Shown here one piece after another: positions 14,001-23,035 of a stretch of 39,219 nucleotides of DNA (position 1 is its first letter; each line of letters begins with the position of its first letter). The DNA comes from a virus: IMG/VR virus record IMGVR_UViG_3300035670_013255, positions 1 through 39,219 of that record; one strand, given 5' to 3'. A model generated the notes under the pieces. It was not told the origin of the DNA. It searched no databases and was given only the letters and a program-made list of their open reading frames with translations. A program made the position numbers and the translations under genes.

Positions 14001-15677
14001 ATGTATATAAGGAGATATAGTAACTTTGTAAAAGTTAAAAGAATAAATGAGTCGATTGCCTTATTTGAAGCAGTTCTAAATATTGATAAAAATATTGTAG
14101 ATGTATTAGACCAAATGGTGTCTGATAAAAATGCTGATGAGAAATATAAAATAATTGCTGGCACCATTAAAAGTGGTATAGGTCAAGATTATAAATCAAA
14201 TCGATATGATCAAGTAAGTTTATCATCTGATAATAAAAATTTTAGTGTAAAATCAGGTAAGCAGACAAACACACAGAGCATATCAAAAGTCATTAGAACA
14301 ACTTTAATGGCTATAAATCCTAATTTCTTCAAAGATAATTCACAAATAAAAGATGATACTATTCAGAAATTTGCAGATTATATAATTGGTAAAATGTCTA
14401 TTTCAGCTCCGTCTGGTGATACTGAAACCAAAATAGTTACAGGTGAAGAAATTAAATTCTGGTATGATAGAAAAAACATGAAGAATAAAACAGGTAGCGA
14501 ATTATCTAAATCTTGTATGGCGTCGAATTATAAATTAAATTTCATGGATTTTTATGTTAAAAATAAAAATATTAGTTTAGTTGTTAAATTAGATGCTGAT
14601 AAAAAACTTATAGGTAGAGCTCTACTTTGGAAACTCGAAAGTTCAAGTGAAGGAAATGAATATTTCTTAGACAGACGTTACTGCAATGAGAATTCAGACG
14701 AAGAGTTTCTTTATAATTGGGTTAAGTCACAACCTGGATATTCTAAAACAGGTAAAAGAGAAAGTAAAGCTTTGAGTTCAAATACATCTGATGAAATGGT
14801 TGTAAAACTAGATGTTGCCATTACTAAGACTTATCCGTATGTTGATACGATGAAATATCTTTATATCAAATATGAGAATGGAAATTTAATCAATGAAGGA
14901 TTTTTATCAAATAAAAAAATGGGAGAAGGTAATAAAAATGAATTTGTGGGAATAGTTGAATATCCTGGTCACAAAATTTTTGTTCTTCAAGATACCGAGG
15001 GATGTAGAAAATCACTGGATCCGGAGGATAGACATCTTAACAGCAAAGGTATAACTAAAATTATAACCGGATTGAATAAACAAATTGATGTGAGTGAATA
15101 CGACAAACCACTAGGTGATGCCAAGTCTGTAATTAACTTACTTAATTTTTTCAAGAAATCAGGTGATTTAGCATCAATGTTTGATATAAAGATTACTGAT
15201 GATGATGTTGAGGATGAGGGTTATGAAAAATTTGATAACTCTACACTTGTAAAACCTGGTCTAAATGTAAAAATGGTAAATAGTTATTCAGGAGATAGAG
15301 ACTCGGTCAAATATATGTGTTTAAGAGCATATGATGTGTCTAAGCTAATGGATGATAGAGAATTTGCTGAAATTGTAGAAAAGATTAGCACGATGTATAT
15401 GCTAGAACATAAAAAATTGATGACGGAAATTGACCTAATTATTCTTGGTAGATTAGATGAGGTTAAGTCGAGTGAAGTTTATTACGTCGGCGCTGATAAT
15501 TTACGATACGAAAAAGATAGTGATTCGGATGATTTAGACACAGACAATTTACCAAAACTAACCTCTGAACAAAAAGAAGAAAGAGCAAATGAATTATTAG
15601 TTAAATTATCTAAGAACGATGAAGCTCTTAAATTAAGACAGGAACTAATAAAGTTAGCACCTATGTTAAGAGGTTAA
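14001..15677 (+). CDS. SCM/GRALLW-domain protein, tagged paralogue of the 7965 protein
   Basis: 558 residues. The N-terminus MYIRRYSNFVKVKRINESIA has the shared peptide pattern with candidate cuts after INE or LFE. The region 150-290 matches the 7965 protein: FWYDRKN, SKSCMAS (169-175), LIGRALLWKL (203-212), FLDRRY, and YPYVDTMKYLY. The zinc array is absent; instead there are about 270 further residues with no recognised domain. The invariant Cys of SCM suggests a catalytic or metal role but no partner His can be chosen confidently. No late-type motif is seen close to the start, so it may share the upstream transcript. Confidence 0.7.
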   Translation: MYIRRYSNFVKVKRINESIALFEAVLNIDKNIVDVLDQMVSDKNADEKYKIIAGTIKSGIGQDYKSNRYDQVSLSSDNKNFSVKSGKQTNTQSISKVIRTTLMAINPNFFKDNSQIKDDTIQKFADYIIGKMSISAPSGDTETKIVTGEEIKFWYDRKNMKNKTGSELSKSCMASNYKLNFMDFYVKNKNISLVVKLDADKKLIGRALLWKLESSSEGNEYFLDRRYCNENSDEEFLYNWVKSQPGYSKTGKRESKALSSNTSDEMVVKLDVAITKTYPYVDTMKYLYIKYENGNLINEGFLSNKKMGEGNKNEFVGIVEYPGHKIFVLQDTEGCRKSLDPEDRHLNSKGITKIITGLNKQIDVSEYDKPLGDAKSVINLLNFFKKSGDLASMFDIKITDDDVEDEGYEKFDNSTLVKPGLNVKMVNSYSGDRDSVKYMCLRAYDVSKLMDDREFAEIVEKISTMYMLEHKKLMTEIDLIILGRLDEVKSSEVYYVGADNLRYEKDSDSDDLDTDNLPKLTSEQKEERANELLVKLSKNDEALKLRQELIKLAPMLRG

Positions 15678-15685
15678 TTAAAATA

Positions 15686-16213
15686 TTATCTGACAAACAA
15701 CATTGTTCCAACAATTCTGTAGTTAAGAGAAGATTTAATACCAGTAGGATTTGAAAAATACTGACAATTAACACCAGCAAATACAAAGTCCCCAGTTAAT
15801 AATATCTTATTGTGTTTTGGGGAAGATTTCCATCCTTCAATAATTTCGGTAGACATTTTTTCTAAAATTGTGGTATCATCTACTTTATAGTTTTTACTGA
15901 TAGATAAAGCCACTTCAGCAATGTGAAGATATCTTTTTTTAGGAGCATAAAACTCATATCGATTAGTAAAGTCAACTAAAGTATCTTCAGTATGACCACT
16001 GATAGAATTCGGCCAGATATCCAAATTTTTTCTATAAAGATAAGATGTATGATGTTTAGCCGCTTTGAAAGTAGCAGTATCAAACTTAACTTCTTTTAAA
16101 CCTTTTTCAATTCTATACTGATTTACTTTTGTAAAAACCAAACTATCTAATTTAGTTTGAGAAAAACCTAAAATAGATAATAGTAATATGATAATTGTAA
16201 GTATTTTCTTCAT
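15686..16213 (-). CDS. Secreted CAP/SCP-domain protein
   Basis: 175 residues. Residues 1-19 are a signal peptide (KKILTIIILLLSILGFSQ). The mature part has the CAP signature: VNQYRIEKGLKEVKFD, then AAKHHTSYL, then GHTED, a helix with EIIEGWKSSPKHNKILL and FAGVNCQ. Bacterial CAP proteins are extracytoplasmic and of varied function. A TAnnTTTG promoter with TTTG at 18 bases lies 4 bases upstream of the ATG, so the gene is probably expressed early. It is convergent with the 14001 gene, eight bases apart. Confidence 0.8.
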   Translation of the reverse strand: MKKILTIIILLLSILGFSQTKLDSLVFTKVNQYRIEKGLKEVKFDTATFKAAKHHTSYLYRKNLDIWPNSISGHTEDTLVDFTNRYEFYAPKKRYLHIAEVALSISKNYKVDDTTILEKMSTEIIEGWKSSPKHNKILLTGDFVFAGVNCQYFSNPTGIKSSLNYRIVGTMLFVR

Positions 16214-16217
16214 ACTA

Positions 16218-16247
16218 CAAATATAATAAAAAAATTATAAAAACAAA
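16218..16247 (-). promoter_or_regulatory. Bacteroidota-type promoter (TTTG-18-TATATTTG), leaderless
   Basis: Minus-strand TATATTTG (16218-16225) is four bases before the ATG at 16213; TTTG (16244-16247) lies 18 bases further upstream. It overlaps the end of the preceding membrane-protein gene. Confidence 0.7.
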
Positions 16248-16496
16248 CTATAATTTATCTTTAAATTTCGAGATTTTATCTTGAATACTTTCTGGTGAAA
16301 ATCCAAATATCAATGCCATTAAAAATATAAACAATACTAAAATCAATACGGATAGGGTAAGAGCCACTGGTATCCATAAAGGTGAAGTAACCCACCACCA
16401 AGACCAATCTATATTGTTAGTTAATTTAAGAATTAAAAAGACGATAAAAAGTAAAGTTGGTAAACCGATTCCAGTTGATGTATTTTTAGACTTCAT
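16248..16496 (-). CDS. Small two-helix membrane protein (Fragile-X-F-type)
   Basis: 82 residues. STGIGLPTLLFIVFLILKL is the first helix, NIDWSWWWVTSPLWIPVA the loop and start of the second, and VLILVLFIFLMALIFGF the end. The DWSWWWVxxPLWIP block is the hallmark of short phage membrane proteins often annotated as transmembrane Fragile-X-F. Their role is not established; holin-like or membrane-binding activity has been considered. It overlaps the preceding gene by 11 bases. Confidence 0.7.
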   Translation of the reverse strand: MKSKNTSTGIGLPTLLFIVFLILKLTNNIDWSWWWVTSPLWIPVALTLSVLILVLFIFLMALIFGFSPESIQDKISKFKDKL

Positions 16497-16707
16497 TTAG
16501 TTGATATTGTTTCTTTAGAATTACTATTTCAAAAAGACCATAGACATTATTAAATAATTTATCATTATATAAAATGTCAGATTCACTACACTTCAAATCA
16601 GCGCAATAAGCACCGATATAATCAATGAATTTTTTTAATATTTCGTTGGTAGATTCTATACCATTGAAAAAATCGATTGCTAATTGTCTTAAAGTTTGAG
16701 GTTCCAT
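16486..16707 (-). CDS. Hypothetical small protein
   Basis: 73 residues, helical, with two cysteines (CADLKC) in the middle and no export signal. It starts MEPQTLRQLAIDFFNG and overlaps the next gene. No family recognised. Confidence 0.55.
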   Translation of the reverse strand: MEPQTLRQLAIDFFNGIESTNEILKKFIDYIGAYCADLKCSESDILYNDKLFNNVYGLFEIVILKKQYQLNEV

Positions 16708-16750
16708 GAATTTAACATTAATTTTTTATTAATTATTTATTAAATTTCTA

Positions 16751-16858
16751 TTAAGATTTTGGTCCTAATCCTTTATCACGAATTGCATCTAAGTGTGTAA
16801 ATACAACACTCATGTGAGATTTTAACCTCATAAAAATATTTAGAAAAAAATTATACAT
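16751..16858 (-). CDS. Possible 35-residue coupled small protein
   Basis: Starts at an ATG that overlaps the stop of the RpiB-SiaC gene (AATGTATAA) and reads MYNFFLNIFMRLKSHMSVVF, then THLDAIRDKGLGPKS. Internal ATGs exist, so the true start could be later. Support is only the overlap and a non-random look; no promoter is seen. Confidence 0.35.
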   Translation of the reverse strand: MYNFFLNIFMRLKSHMSVVFTHLDAIRDKGLGPKS

Positions 16859-17654
16859 TTTGTTTTATTATCAAATTTATATTAAAAAACTTTTTCAAAG
16901 TTTCAACGTGTTCAATTAAATCTTCATCCTCATCGTCAACAAACCAATTTATATCTAAATTTTCTATTTTATCTTTTAAATGTTTTAACATTTCAAAAAG
17001 TGTTTTGTTAGAAGATGAGTTAAAATATTCCAAATCAATATTAAGTGTTAGCTTATCAAAATTAAATTTATCAACCTCTTGTATAACTTGTTTATAAAAG
17101 TGAATAGAATTTTCAGGTATAGACCTACCCTCAATTTCCATTTTAGAAATTTCTTTATTTATAGAAACATGTGGTGTTTTATCCGTCTTTGGGATAAAAA
17201 AGAAATTATTAGACTCATCAGTGAGTTTTATTTTATTAATTCTGTTCTGATGTCTACCACCCTCAAAAGCTGTTTTTAGAAAAATATCCACACAAGATAA
17301 TGCATCACTCTCACTAATGTATCTACCCGGTAAAACTAAAACATTAGCATCATTGTGTAATCTAGCCATCTCAGTGATTTCTTTATTCCAACAAAGAGCT
17401 GAACGAATATCATTCCATTTATTTGCTGCCATATTTATACCATTACCAGACCCACAGATTAAAATACCAATATCTGCCTTTTTTGTTGTTACATCTTTAC
17501 AAACAGCATGCGCAAAATCTGCATAGTCACAACTTTCTTTGGATAAACATCCCTTATCAAAAAAGGGTAAGTTTATTTGATTTAAATATGTTTTAATTTT
17601 CTCTTTAATTTCGTAACCAGCGTGGTCAGATCCTATTGAAATATGATTTATCAT
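16851..17654 (-). CDS. RpiB-family sugar-phosphate isomerase fused to a SiaC/DUF1987 domain
   Basis: 267 residues in two parts. Residues 1-148 are RpiB/LacAB-type: SDHAGYE (9-15), LICGSGNGINMAANK (65-79) with Cys67, His100 in HNDANVL and GGRHQNR (132-138), so the catalytic set for ribose-5-phosphate/ribulose-5-phosphate interconversion is present. Residues about 152-265 match the SiaC/DUF1987 family: PKTDKTPHVSI, IEGRSIPENSIHFY, LNIDLEYFNSSS, INWFVDDEDEDLIEHVETL. SiaC proteins are phosphorylation-controlled partners of diguanylate cyclase modules. The two domains are normally separate proteins. The usual YFNTSS is YFNSSS here. The isomerase could raise ribose-5-phosphate for nucleotide synthesis with the regulatory domain sensing a host signal; this is inference. 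A weak motif lies upstream. Confidence 0.85.
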   Translation of the reverse strand: MINHISIGSDHAGYEIKEKIKTYLNQINLPFFDKGCLSKESCDYADFAHAVCKDVTTKKADIGILICGSGNGINMAANKWNDIRSALCWNKEITEMARLHNDANVLVLPGRYISESDALSCVDIFLKTAFEGGRHQNRINKIKLTDESNNFFFIPKTDKTPHVSINKEISKMEIEGRSIPENSIHFYKQVIQEVDKFNFDKLTLNIDLEYFNSSSNKTLFEMLKHLKDKIENLDINWFVDDEDEDLIEHVETLKKFFNINLIIKQNV

Positions 17655-17661
17655 ACTACAT

Positions 17662-17671
17662 TATATTTTAA
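17662..17671 (-). promoter_or_regulatory. Weak late-type motif TTAAAATATA
   Basis: Minus-strand TTAAAATATA, seven bases before the ATG at 17654. Spacing and sequence both deviate from the consensus, so this is tentative. Confidence 0.3.
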
Positions 17672-17674
17672 TTT

Positions 17675-18067
17675 CTACAATAGTTTTAATGAAATAAAAA
17701 AAGACTTTATACTTTGTAATTTTAGACCTTCAAGAAATTCATCATCAGAATGAAACTTTCTATCATAACCACTTGAAGTAAAAGAACTTTCTATGGTGTA
17801 GATATAGTTTATATCAAAATCAAATTCATCTGAAATCATTTTGAATGCTCTATCTATCTCATCAGATATTTCTGACCATAAAAAATTTTTTGAATTGCTA
17901 TAACCATATCTTTCTTGTGTTCTTTCATCTACTGGTTTCCAAATTCTTATTGTTAAGGATTCTTCCTCTTCTCCAAAGTCAACTTTAAATCCAGCATCTA
18001 TAATCCAAGCTAAATAACTTTTCAAGTCATCTTTTAACTGTTGTTTTGATTCATTAATTCTTCTCAT
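17675..18067 (-). CDS. Hypothetical protein with short INES-type N-terminus
   Basis: 130 residues starting MRRINESKQQLKDDL. The INES quartet resembles the cleavage end of the shared N-terminal peptide without the preceding aromatic part. The rest is charged, alpha/beta, with no motif recognised. ATGA overlap with the upstream lysozyme gene implies co-translation. Confidence 0.6.
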   Translation of the reverse strand: MRRINESKQQLKDDLKSYLAWIIDAGFKVDFGEEEESLTIRIWKPVDERTQERYGYSNSKNFLWSEISDEIDRAFKMISDEFDFDINYIYTIESSFTSSGYDRKFHSDDEFLEGLKLQSIKSFFISLKLL

Positions 18068-18873
18068 ATTGAATTTAAAAATAATGCACTTTCTTTTTCT
18101 CTTCTATCTGCTAAACCTGGAAAATCATCTGATAGATTAAATTTTTTTATCTTTTCACCGGCTTTCTTAAAATTACCTTTCTTTAATTCTTGCAAGAATT
18201 GACCCTTTCTAAAGATACCAATACCAGAATTATAAGCTATTGAAACCATGGCATCATACATATCCTGGTTTATCATTGTATTATGATCCTTTTCCTCCCA
18301 TTGATGAAAAACTCTTCTAACGCCATCTTCTGCGGTTTTTAAGTCTTGTCTAAGTAATTCTTCTGCCTCTGCTTCTGTAATCTCATCTCCAATTTTGTAT
18401 TTTGAGACATTTACTGACTCAGCATGTCCATATCCTATAGTAATTTTACCATCACCAATTGAATAAGCTCGTAGTTTTAATTTTTCAGAATCTTTTATGT
18501 GATTAATGCCATTTTGTGAAATAGAAAATTCATATCCCTTTTTAAAGTTTGATTTATTGTCTATTGAAATTGCATCTTTTTTTTCTTGATCTTTAGACTG
18601 TTTTTGTAAAACTTCTATTGCGATTTTTTTTGTATCATCATCTACACTTGATGTATTTACGATATTATAAACAGTTGCGGACGCATTAAAAGTAAGCAAT
18701 GTAGCCATAAGATGTTTAAGAACTCTAACTTTAGCTGACTTAGATAAATTTTGTATTTTTTTAGAAACATTATTCCAAATTGAACCGATACTCATTGATT
18801 CATTTACAGAATAGTTGATATAATCAATTATTTGCTGTTCTAAAAAATATTCATAACTTTTAATCTTTTTCAT
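18064..18873 (-). CDS. T4-type lysozyme (GH24) with capsid-targeting-like N-terminus
   Basis: 269 residues. The N-terminus MKKIKSYEYFLEQQIIDYIN fits the shared peptide with a cut after FLE (a second candidate is VNE-S near residue 25). Residues about 50-72 include a hydrophobic stretch (LMATLLTFNASATVYNIV). The GH24 domain occupies about 115-265: Glu130 in KDSEKLKLRAY, TIGYGHA (145-151) and later MYDAMVSIAYNSG. The position of the usual catalytic Asp (R-D after AY) is Ile139, while Asp141 lies two residues on, so the triad is altered. It would cut peptidoglycan; packaging suggests a role at entry rather than release, by inference. Confidence 0.85.
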   Translation of the reverse strand: MKKIKSYEYFLEQQIIDYINYSVNESMSIGSIWNNVSKKIQNLSKSAKVRVLKHLMATLLTFNASATVYNIVNTSSVDDDTKKIAIEVLQKQSKDQEKKDAISIDNKSNFKKGYEFSISQNGINHIKDSEKLKLRAYSIGDGKITIGYGHAESVNVSKYKIGDEITEAEAEELLRQDLKTAEDGVRRVFHQWEEKDHNTMINQDMYDAMVSIAYNSGIGIFRKGQFLQELKKGNFKKAGEKIKKFNLSDDFPGLADRREKESALFLNSI

Positions 18874-18878
18874 CAGAG

Positions 18879-18888
18879 TATATATTAA
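18879..18888 (-). promoter_or_regulatory. Late-type promoter TTAATATATA, 5 bases before ATG
   Basis: Minus-strand TTAATATATA, then CTCTG, then the ATG at 18873 of the tagged lysozyme. Confidence 0.65.
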
Positions 18889-18928
18889 TTATAAATATTA
18901 AGCTCTAAACTCCTTAAATTATTTAATG

Positions 18929-18934
18929 TATAAT
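18929..18934 (+). promoter_or_regulatory. TATAAT-like element, 4 bases before ATG
   Basis: TATAAT followed by CTAT and the ATG at 18939. It overlaps TTAATGTATA, a degenerate relative of the late-type motif, so its class is uncertain. Confidence 0.35.
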
Positions 18935-18938
18935 CTAT

Positions 18939-19397
18939 ATGAAACTTGCTTTTTTACTTATCATATTTATTTCAACATTTGGGTTTTGTCAAAACTCAGA
19001 GTCCTATTTTGCAATAAGACTAACCGAAGACTTATATGAACATTTTGATAGCTCAGGTGTATTAAGAATGGAGTATCCAGACACGTGCGAATGTGGATTT
19101 GAAATGTCATCAAAGGCTTGGATGTTTGCAAAAAGAATAGATGCTTATGATTCCTTATTATTAAATGAATTGGCAGATGAATGGTTGATTGATGATTTAT
19201 TAAATTCTTTAAAAAAGGAATTTAAGAAAAGAAAATTTGATAGTAAAGAAAGTATTTCTCATATTTACATCAATACCTCAATCATTCCACTGAGTAATAG
19301 ATTTAATATTTTTAGATGGAAGAGAAAAGTTACTTATAGAGTAAAAATGACAATTTATTATAAACCCGTAATTAAAAATGAAAAAAAAGAAAATTGA
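18939..19397 (+). CDS. Secreted protein, unknown family
   Basis: 152 residues. Residues 1-18 (MKLAFLLIIFISTFGFCQ) are a signal peptide; the Cys at 17 might instead indicate a lipoprotein, though the lipobox is not typical. CECGF near residue 50 is a cysteine pair. The C-terminal half is basic. No domain recognised. It overlaps the following gene by 20 bases. Confidence 0.65.
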   Translation: MKLAFLLIIFISTFGFCQNSESYFAIRLTEDLYEHFDSSGVLRMEYPDTCECGFEMSSKAWMFAKRIDAYDSLLLNELADEWLIDDLLNSLKKEFKKRKFDSKESISHIYINTSIIPLSNRFNIFRWKRKVTYRVKMTIYYKPVIKNEKKEN

Positions 19398-19872
19398 AAA
19401 GCTATCAATGTTAATAGCTCACGAACTAAATCACCACAGAGAAACACCAATTAAGATTAGTGAAAATATAGACTGGTCCGAATATGATCCAGAGGTAAGT
19501 GAAAAGTTCAAAAAAATGTTTTTTAATCTTCTATCAAACAGAGATAATATTAGACTAGAGGCTAATGATGAGTTAATTTCTATATCAACAGAAGATTTAA
19601 CATCCATAAAAAAAGCCAATAAAAGAAATTCTATTAGTCCTGAAGAACACTATCTTAGAATTGATATTACAAAAGAAGGATTTCAGATTAATAGAGGATA
19701 TAGACAAAGAACTAATTTTATAGACAAAAATATGTATAGTGATTTGATAGAAAAAGTCAAAAAATCTCAGCGAGATTATAACTCAAAGGTTTTCAATGAG
19801 GTTTGGTCAGAAATTATGAAAGACTCCGGTATTGTTAGAGACCACAATTTAGATGAATTATTCAATGGCTAA
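19378..19872 (+). CDS. Hypothetical charged protein
   Basis: 164 residues, highly charged and mainly helical. It starts MKKKKIEKLSMLIAHELNHH; the HELNHH segment (residues about 15-20) resembles a metalloprotease HExxH only in part (HELNH has His-Glu-x-x-His), with no clear third ligand. Overlaps both neighbours. I do not call it a protease. Confidence 0.55.
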   Translation: MKKKKIEKLSMLIAHELNHHRETPIKISENIDWSEYDPEVSEKFKKMFFNLLSNRDNIRLEANDELISISTEDLTSIKKANKRNSISPEEHYLRIDITKEGFQINRGYRQRTNFIDKNMYSDLIEKVKKSQRDYNSKVFNEVWSEIMKDSGIVRDHNLDELFNG

Positions 19873-20260
19873 AGTTTACATAGTTCGTTCTCACTTTGAA
19901 AACTACGAGTCTACAACTTGGAAGATTATAGGTCTTTTCACAACTAAAAAACAAGCTCAAGAAATAGCAAAGAAGTGGGAAGATTTTTATCTAGAAAAGT
20001 CGAATATTTTCAATGAACCAAAAGGATGGACCTTATCTGAAAAGGATATAGAATACGGTAATGAGAATTGGGAAGAGTCTGAAGAATTAGCTATGCGTAG
20101 AATTAAATACGCTGAAATTATTGAGTTCCATGAGATTGTGATTGAAGAGTTTGAACTCGATAAAGACCGTTCACTGGAGATTGAATTTATTACGGATGAT
20201 ATGTTGAGTTTAATGACTCAATGGGATAGAAATTATAAACTAGAAAAAATAATAAAATAA
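19865..20260 (+). CDS. Hypothetical protein
   Basis: 131 residues from the ATG at 19865 (MAKVYIVRSHFENYESTTWK), chosen over an upstream in-frame start at 19853. Overlaps the previous stop by eight bases and abuts purA directly. It resembles short phage proteins with an N-terminal VYIVR strand followed by TTKKQAQEIA helix, a small ferredoxin-like layout, but no family is firmly recognised. Confidence 0.6.
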   Translation: MAKVYIVRSHFENYESTTWKIIGLFTTKKQAQEIAKKWEDFYLEKSNIFNEPKGWTLSEKDIEYGNENWEESEELAMRRIKYAEIIEFHEIVIEEFELDKDRSLEIEFITDDMLSLMTQWDRNYKLEKIIK

Positions 20261-21588
<1,328 letters not shown>

Positions 21589-21589
<1 letters not shown>

Positions 21590-21810
21590 TGATAACTTTG
21601 GAATTGTTAAATAAATTTTCACATGAATGTCTAAGATGGAAAGAAGATGTAAATGTTCTTTATTACACCTTAAGCAATTTTTCCGGATCTGAAGGTGTTG
21701 ATATCCACCTTACATTTAATAACGGAGGAGGTGAGTTTGTTAGTAAAGAAAGATATGAAGACTGGTTACAATCAAGAAGAGATGAAAAAATAGATAAAAT
21801 TCTAAATTAA
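21589..21810 (+). CDS. Hypothetical small protein
   Basis: 73 residues, start coupled to purA through TAATG. Contains a glycine-rich segment (NNGGGEF, near residue 45) between strands and a charged C-terminal helix. No family recognised. It is followed by the TAnnTTTG promoter of the nucleotidase gene. Confidence 0.6.
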
Positions 21811-21820
21811 TAAAATTCCA

Positions 21821-21828
21821 TATCTTTG
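21821..21828 (+). promoter_or_regulatory. Bacteroidota -7 element TATCTTTG, 4 bases before ATG
   Basis: TATCTTTG followed by TATT and the ATG at 21833. No clear -33 TTTG. Spacing equals that of the other leaderless sites. Confidence 0.55.
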
Positions 21829-21832
21829 TATT

Positions 21833-22273
21833 ATGAAAGATGGTAGAAAAATAGTTTATGTCGATATGGATGATACTCTTTGTGATTTTATAGGGCCATT
21901 CAAATCAGGTGAATATAAAATCAAATTTCCCCAATCAAAGGTTGGATTCTTTTTAGATTTAAAACCTTTGGATTTTGCAATTGAAGGAGTTAAGACATTA
22001 CAAACAAAATACGATGTTTGGATTTTGACTAGACCTTCAATTAAAAATACTCATTGTTATACAGAAAAAGCAGAGTGGATAAAAAAATACTTTGGAGAGG
22101 ATATGTTAAATAAAATGATTCTTTGTCCTGATAAATCTTTAGTCAAAGGTGATTTTCTTATCGATGATGATGTTAAGCACGGACAACCAGAGTTTGAAGG
22201 TGAGTGGTTACATTTTGCCACAGATAAATTTCTTAATTGGAAGTTAGTTGTAGAATATTTAATGAATAAATAA
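21833..22273 (+). CDS. 5'(3')-deoxyribonucleotidase-like HAD phosphatase
   Basis: 146 residues. DMDDTLCDF (11-19) is HAD motif I with nucleophile Asp11 and general acid Asp13. ILTRPS (about 65-70) is motif II with the Thr, and the segment CYTEKAEWIKKYFG then KGDFLIDDDVKHG is motifs III/IV. The arrangement matches the NT5C family, which dephosphorylates deoxynucleoside monophosphates. In a phage it probably salvages host nucleotides or tunes the pool. It sits between PurA and PurN. Confidence 0.85.
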   Translation: MKDGRKIVYVDMDDTLCDFIGPFKSGEYKIKFPQSKVGFFLDLKPLDFAIEGVKTLQTKYDVWILTRPSIKNTHCYTEKAEWIKKYFGEDMLNKMILCPDKSLVKGDFLIDDDVKHGQPEFEGEWLHFATDKFLNWKLVVEYLMNK

Positions 22274-22274
22274 T

Positions 22275-22493
22275 ATGAAAGAATATCAATATCCAAAACC
22301 AGGTGGAATTTACAGACACTATAAAGGTGGCCTCTATGAGGTATTATTTCTTTCAAAACACACAGAGACAGATGAGATTTTGGTCACTTACAAATCGATA
22401 CATTTTGGTTCTTATTATTCAAGACCACTTGATTCCTGGAATAAACCAGTTGATTTAAATACTAATTCAAAAAGATTTACACTAGAGAAATGA
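22275..22493 (+). CDS. DUF1653 protein
   Basis: 72 residues. PKPGGIYRHYKGGLYEVLFL, KHTETDEILVTYKS and YYSRPLDSWNKPV follow the DUF1653 pattern across the whole protein. The family is often found beside nucleotide or repair genes but has no firm biochemical role. It overlaps purN by ATGA. Confidence 0.85.
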   Translation: MKEYQYPKPGGIYRHYKGGLYEVLFLSKHTETDEILVTYKSIHFGSYYSRPLDSWNKPVDLNTNSKRFTLEK

Positions 22494-23035
22494 CAATAGG
22501 AATATTTGCTTCTGGTAAGGGTAGTAATGCTGAAAACATAATAAGGTATTTTCACAACACAAATCATAAAATTATAATTTTCACTAATAATGAAGATGCT
22601 GGAGTTATTGAAATTGCTTGGACTTTTAATGTAAATTGCATCATATTCAATAAATATGAAAAACTAATTAATATATTAGATTTTAATCAAATAGATTTTA
22701 TTGTTCTGGCTGGATATACTAAGATTATACCACCGGATATTATTGAAAAATACGAAAATAGAATTATCAATATACATCCGTCTTTACTTCCTAAATATGG
22801 TGGTAAAGGAATGTGGGGTATGAATGTTCATAAAAGTGTAATAGAAAATAAAGAAAAAGAGTCAGGAATAACCATTCACTATGTTTCGGAAAATTATGAT
22901 GAGGGTCGAATTATTGAACAACATAAATTAGAGGTTTTACTCTGTGACACACCAGAAACTTTAGCAAAAAAAATCTCTCAATTAGAGAGAGAACATTTTC
23001 CCAAATGCATTAAAAGATTAATCTCCTTCTTTTGA
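22490..23035 (+). CDS. purN: Phosphoribosylglycinamide formyltransferase
   Basis: 181 residues. FASGKGSNAENI (6-17) is the ribosyl phosphate loop. NIHPSLLPKYGG (94-105) contains catalytic Asn94 and His96, and NYDEGRII (135-142) includes Asp137, matching the Asn-His-Asp set of PurN. It transfers a formyl group from 10-formyl-tetrahydrofolate to GAR. Insertion GKGMWGMNVHKSV differs from the usual PGLHTHRQA, typical of phage and divergent forms. It is convergent with, and overlaps by 18 bases, the coiled-coil membrane protein gene. Confidence 0.92.
   Translation: MTIGIFASGKGSNAENIIRYFHNTNHKIIIFTNNEDAGVIEIAWTFNVNCIIFNKYEKLINILDFNQIDFIVLAGYTKIIPPDIIEKYENRIINIHPSLLPKYGGKGMWGMNVHKSVIENKEKESGITIHYVSENYDEGRIIEQHKLEVLLCDTPETLAKKISQLEREHFPKCIKRLISFF

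Noticed and set aside
19378-19872. HExxH zinc metalloprotease
   Set aside because: HELNH occurs near the N-terminus in a charged helical protein with no third ligand or Met-turn; likely chance.
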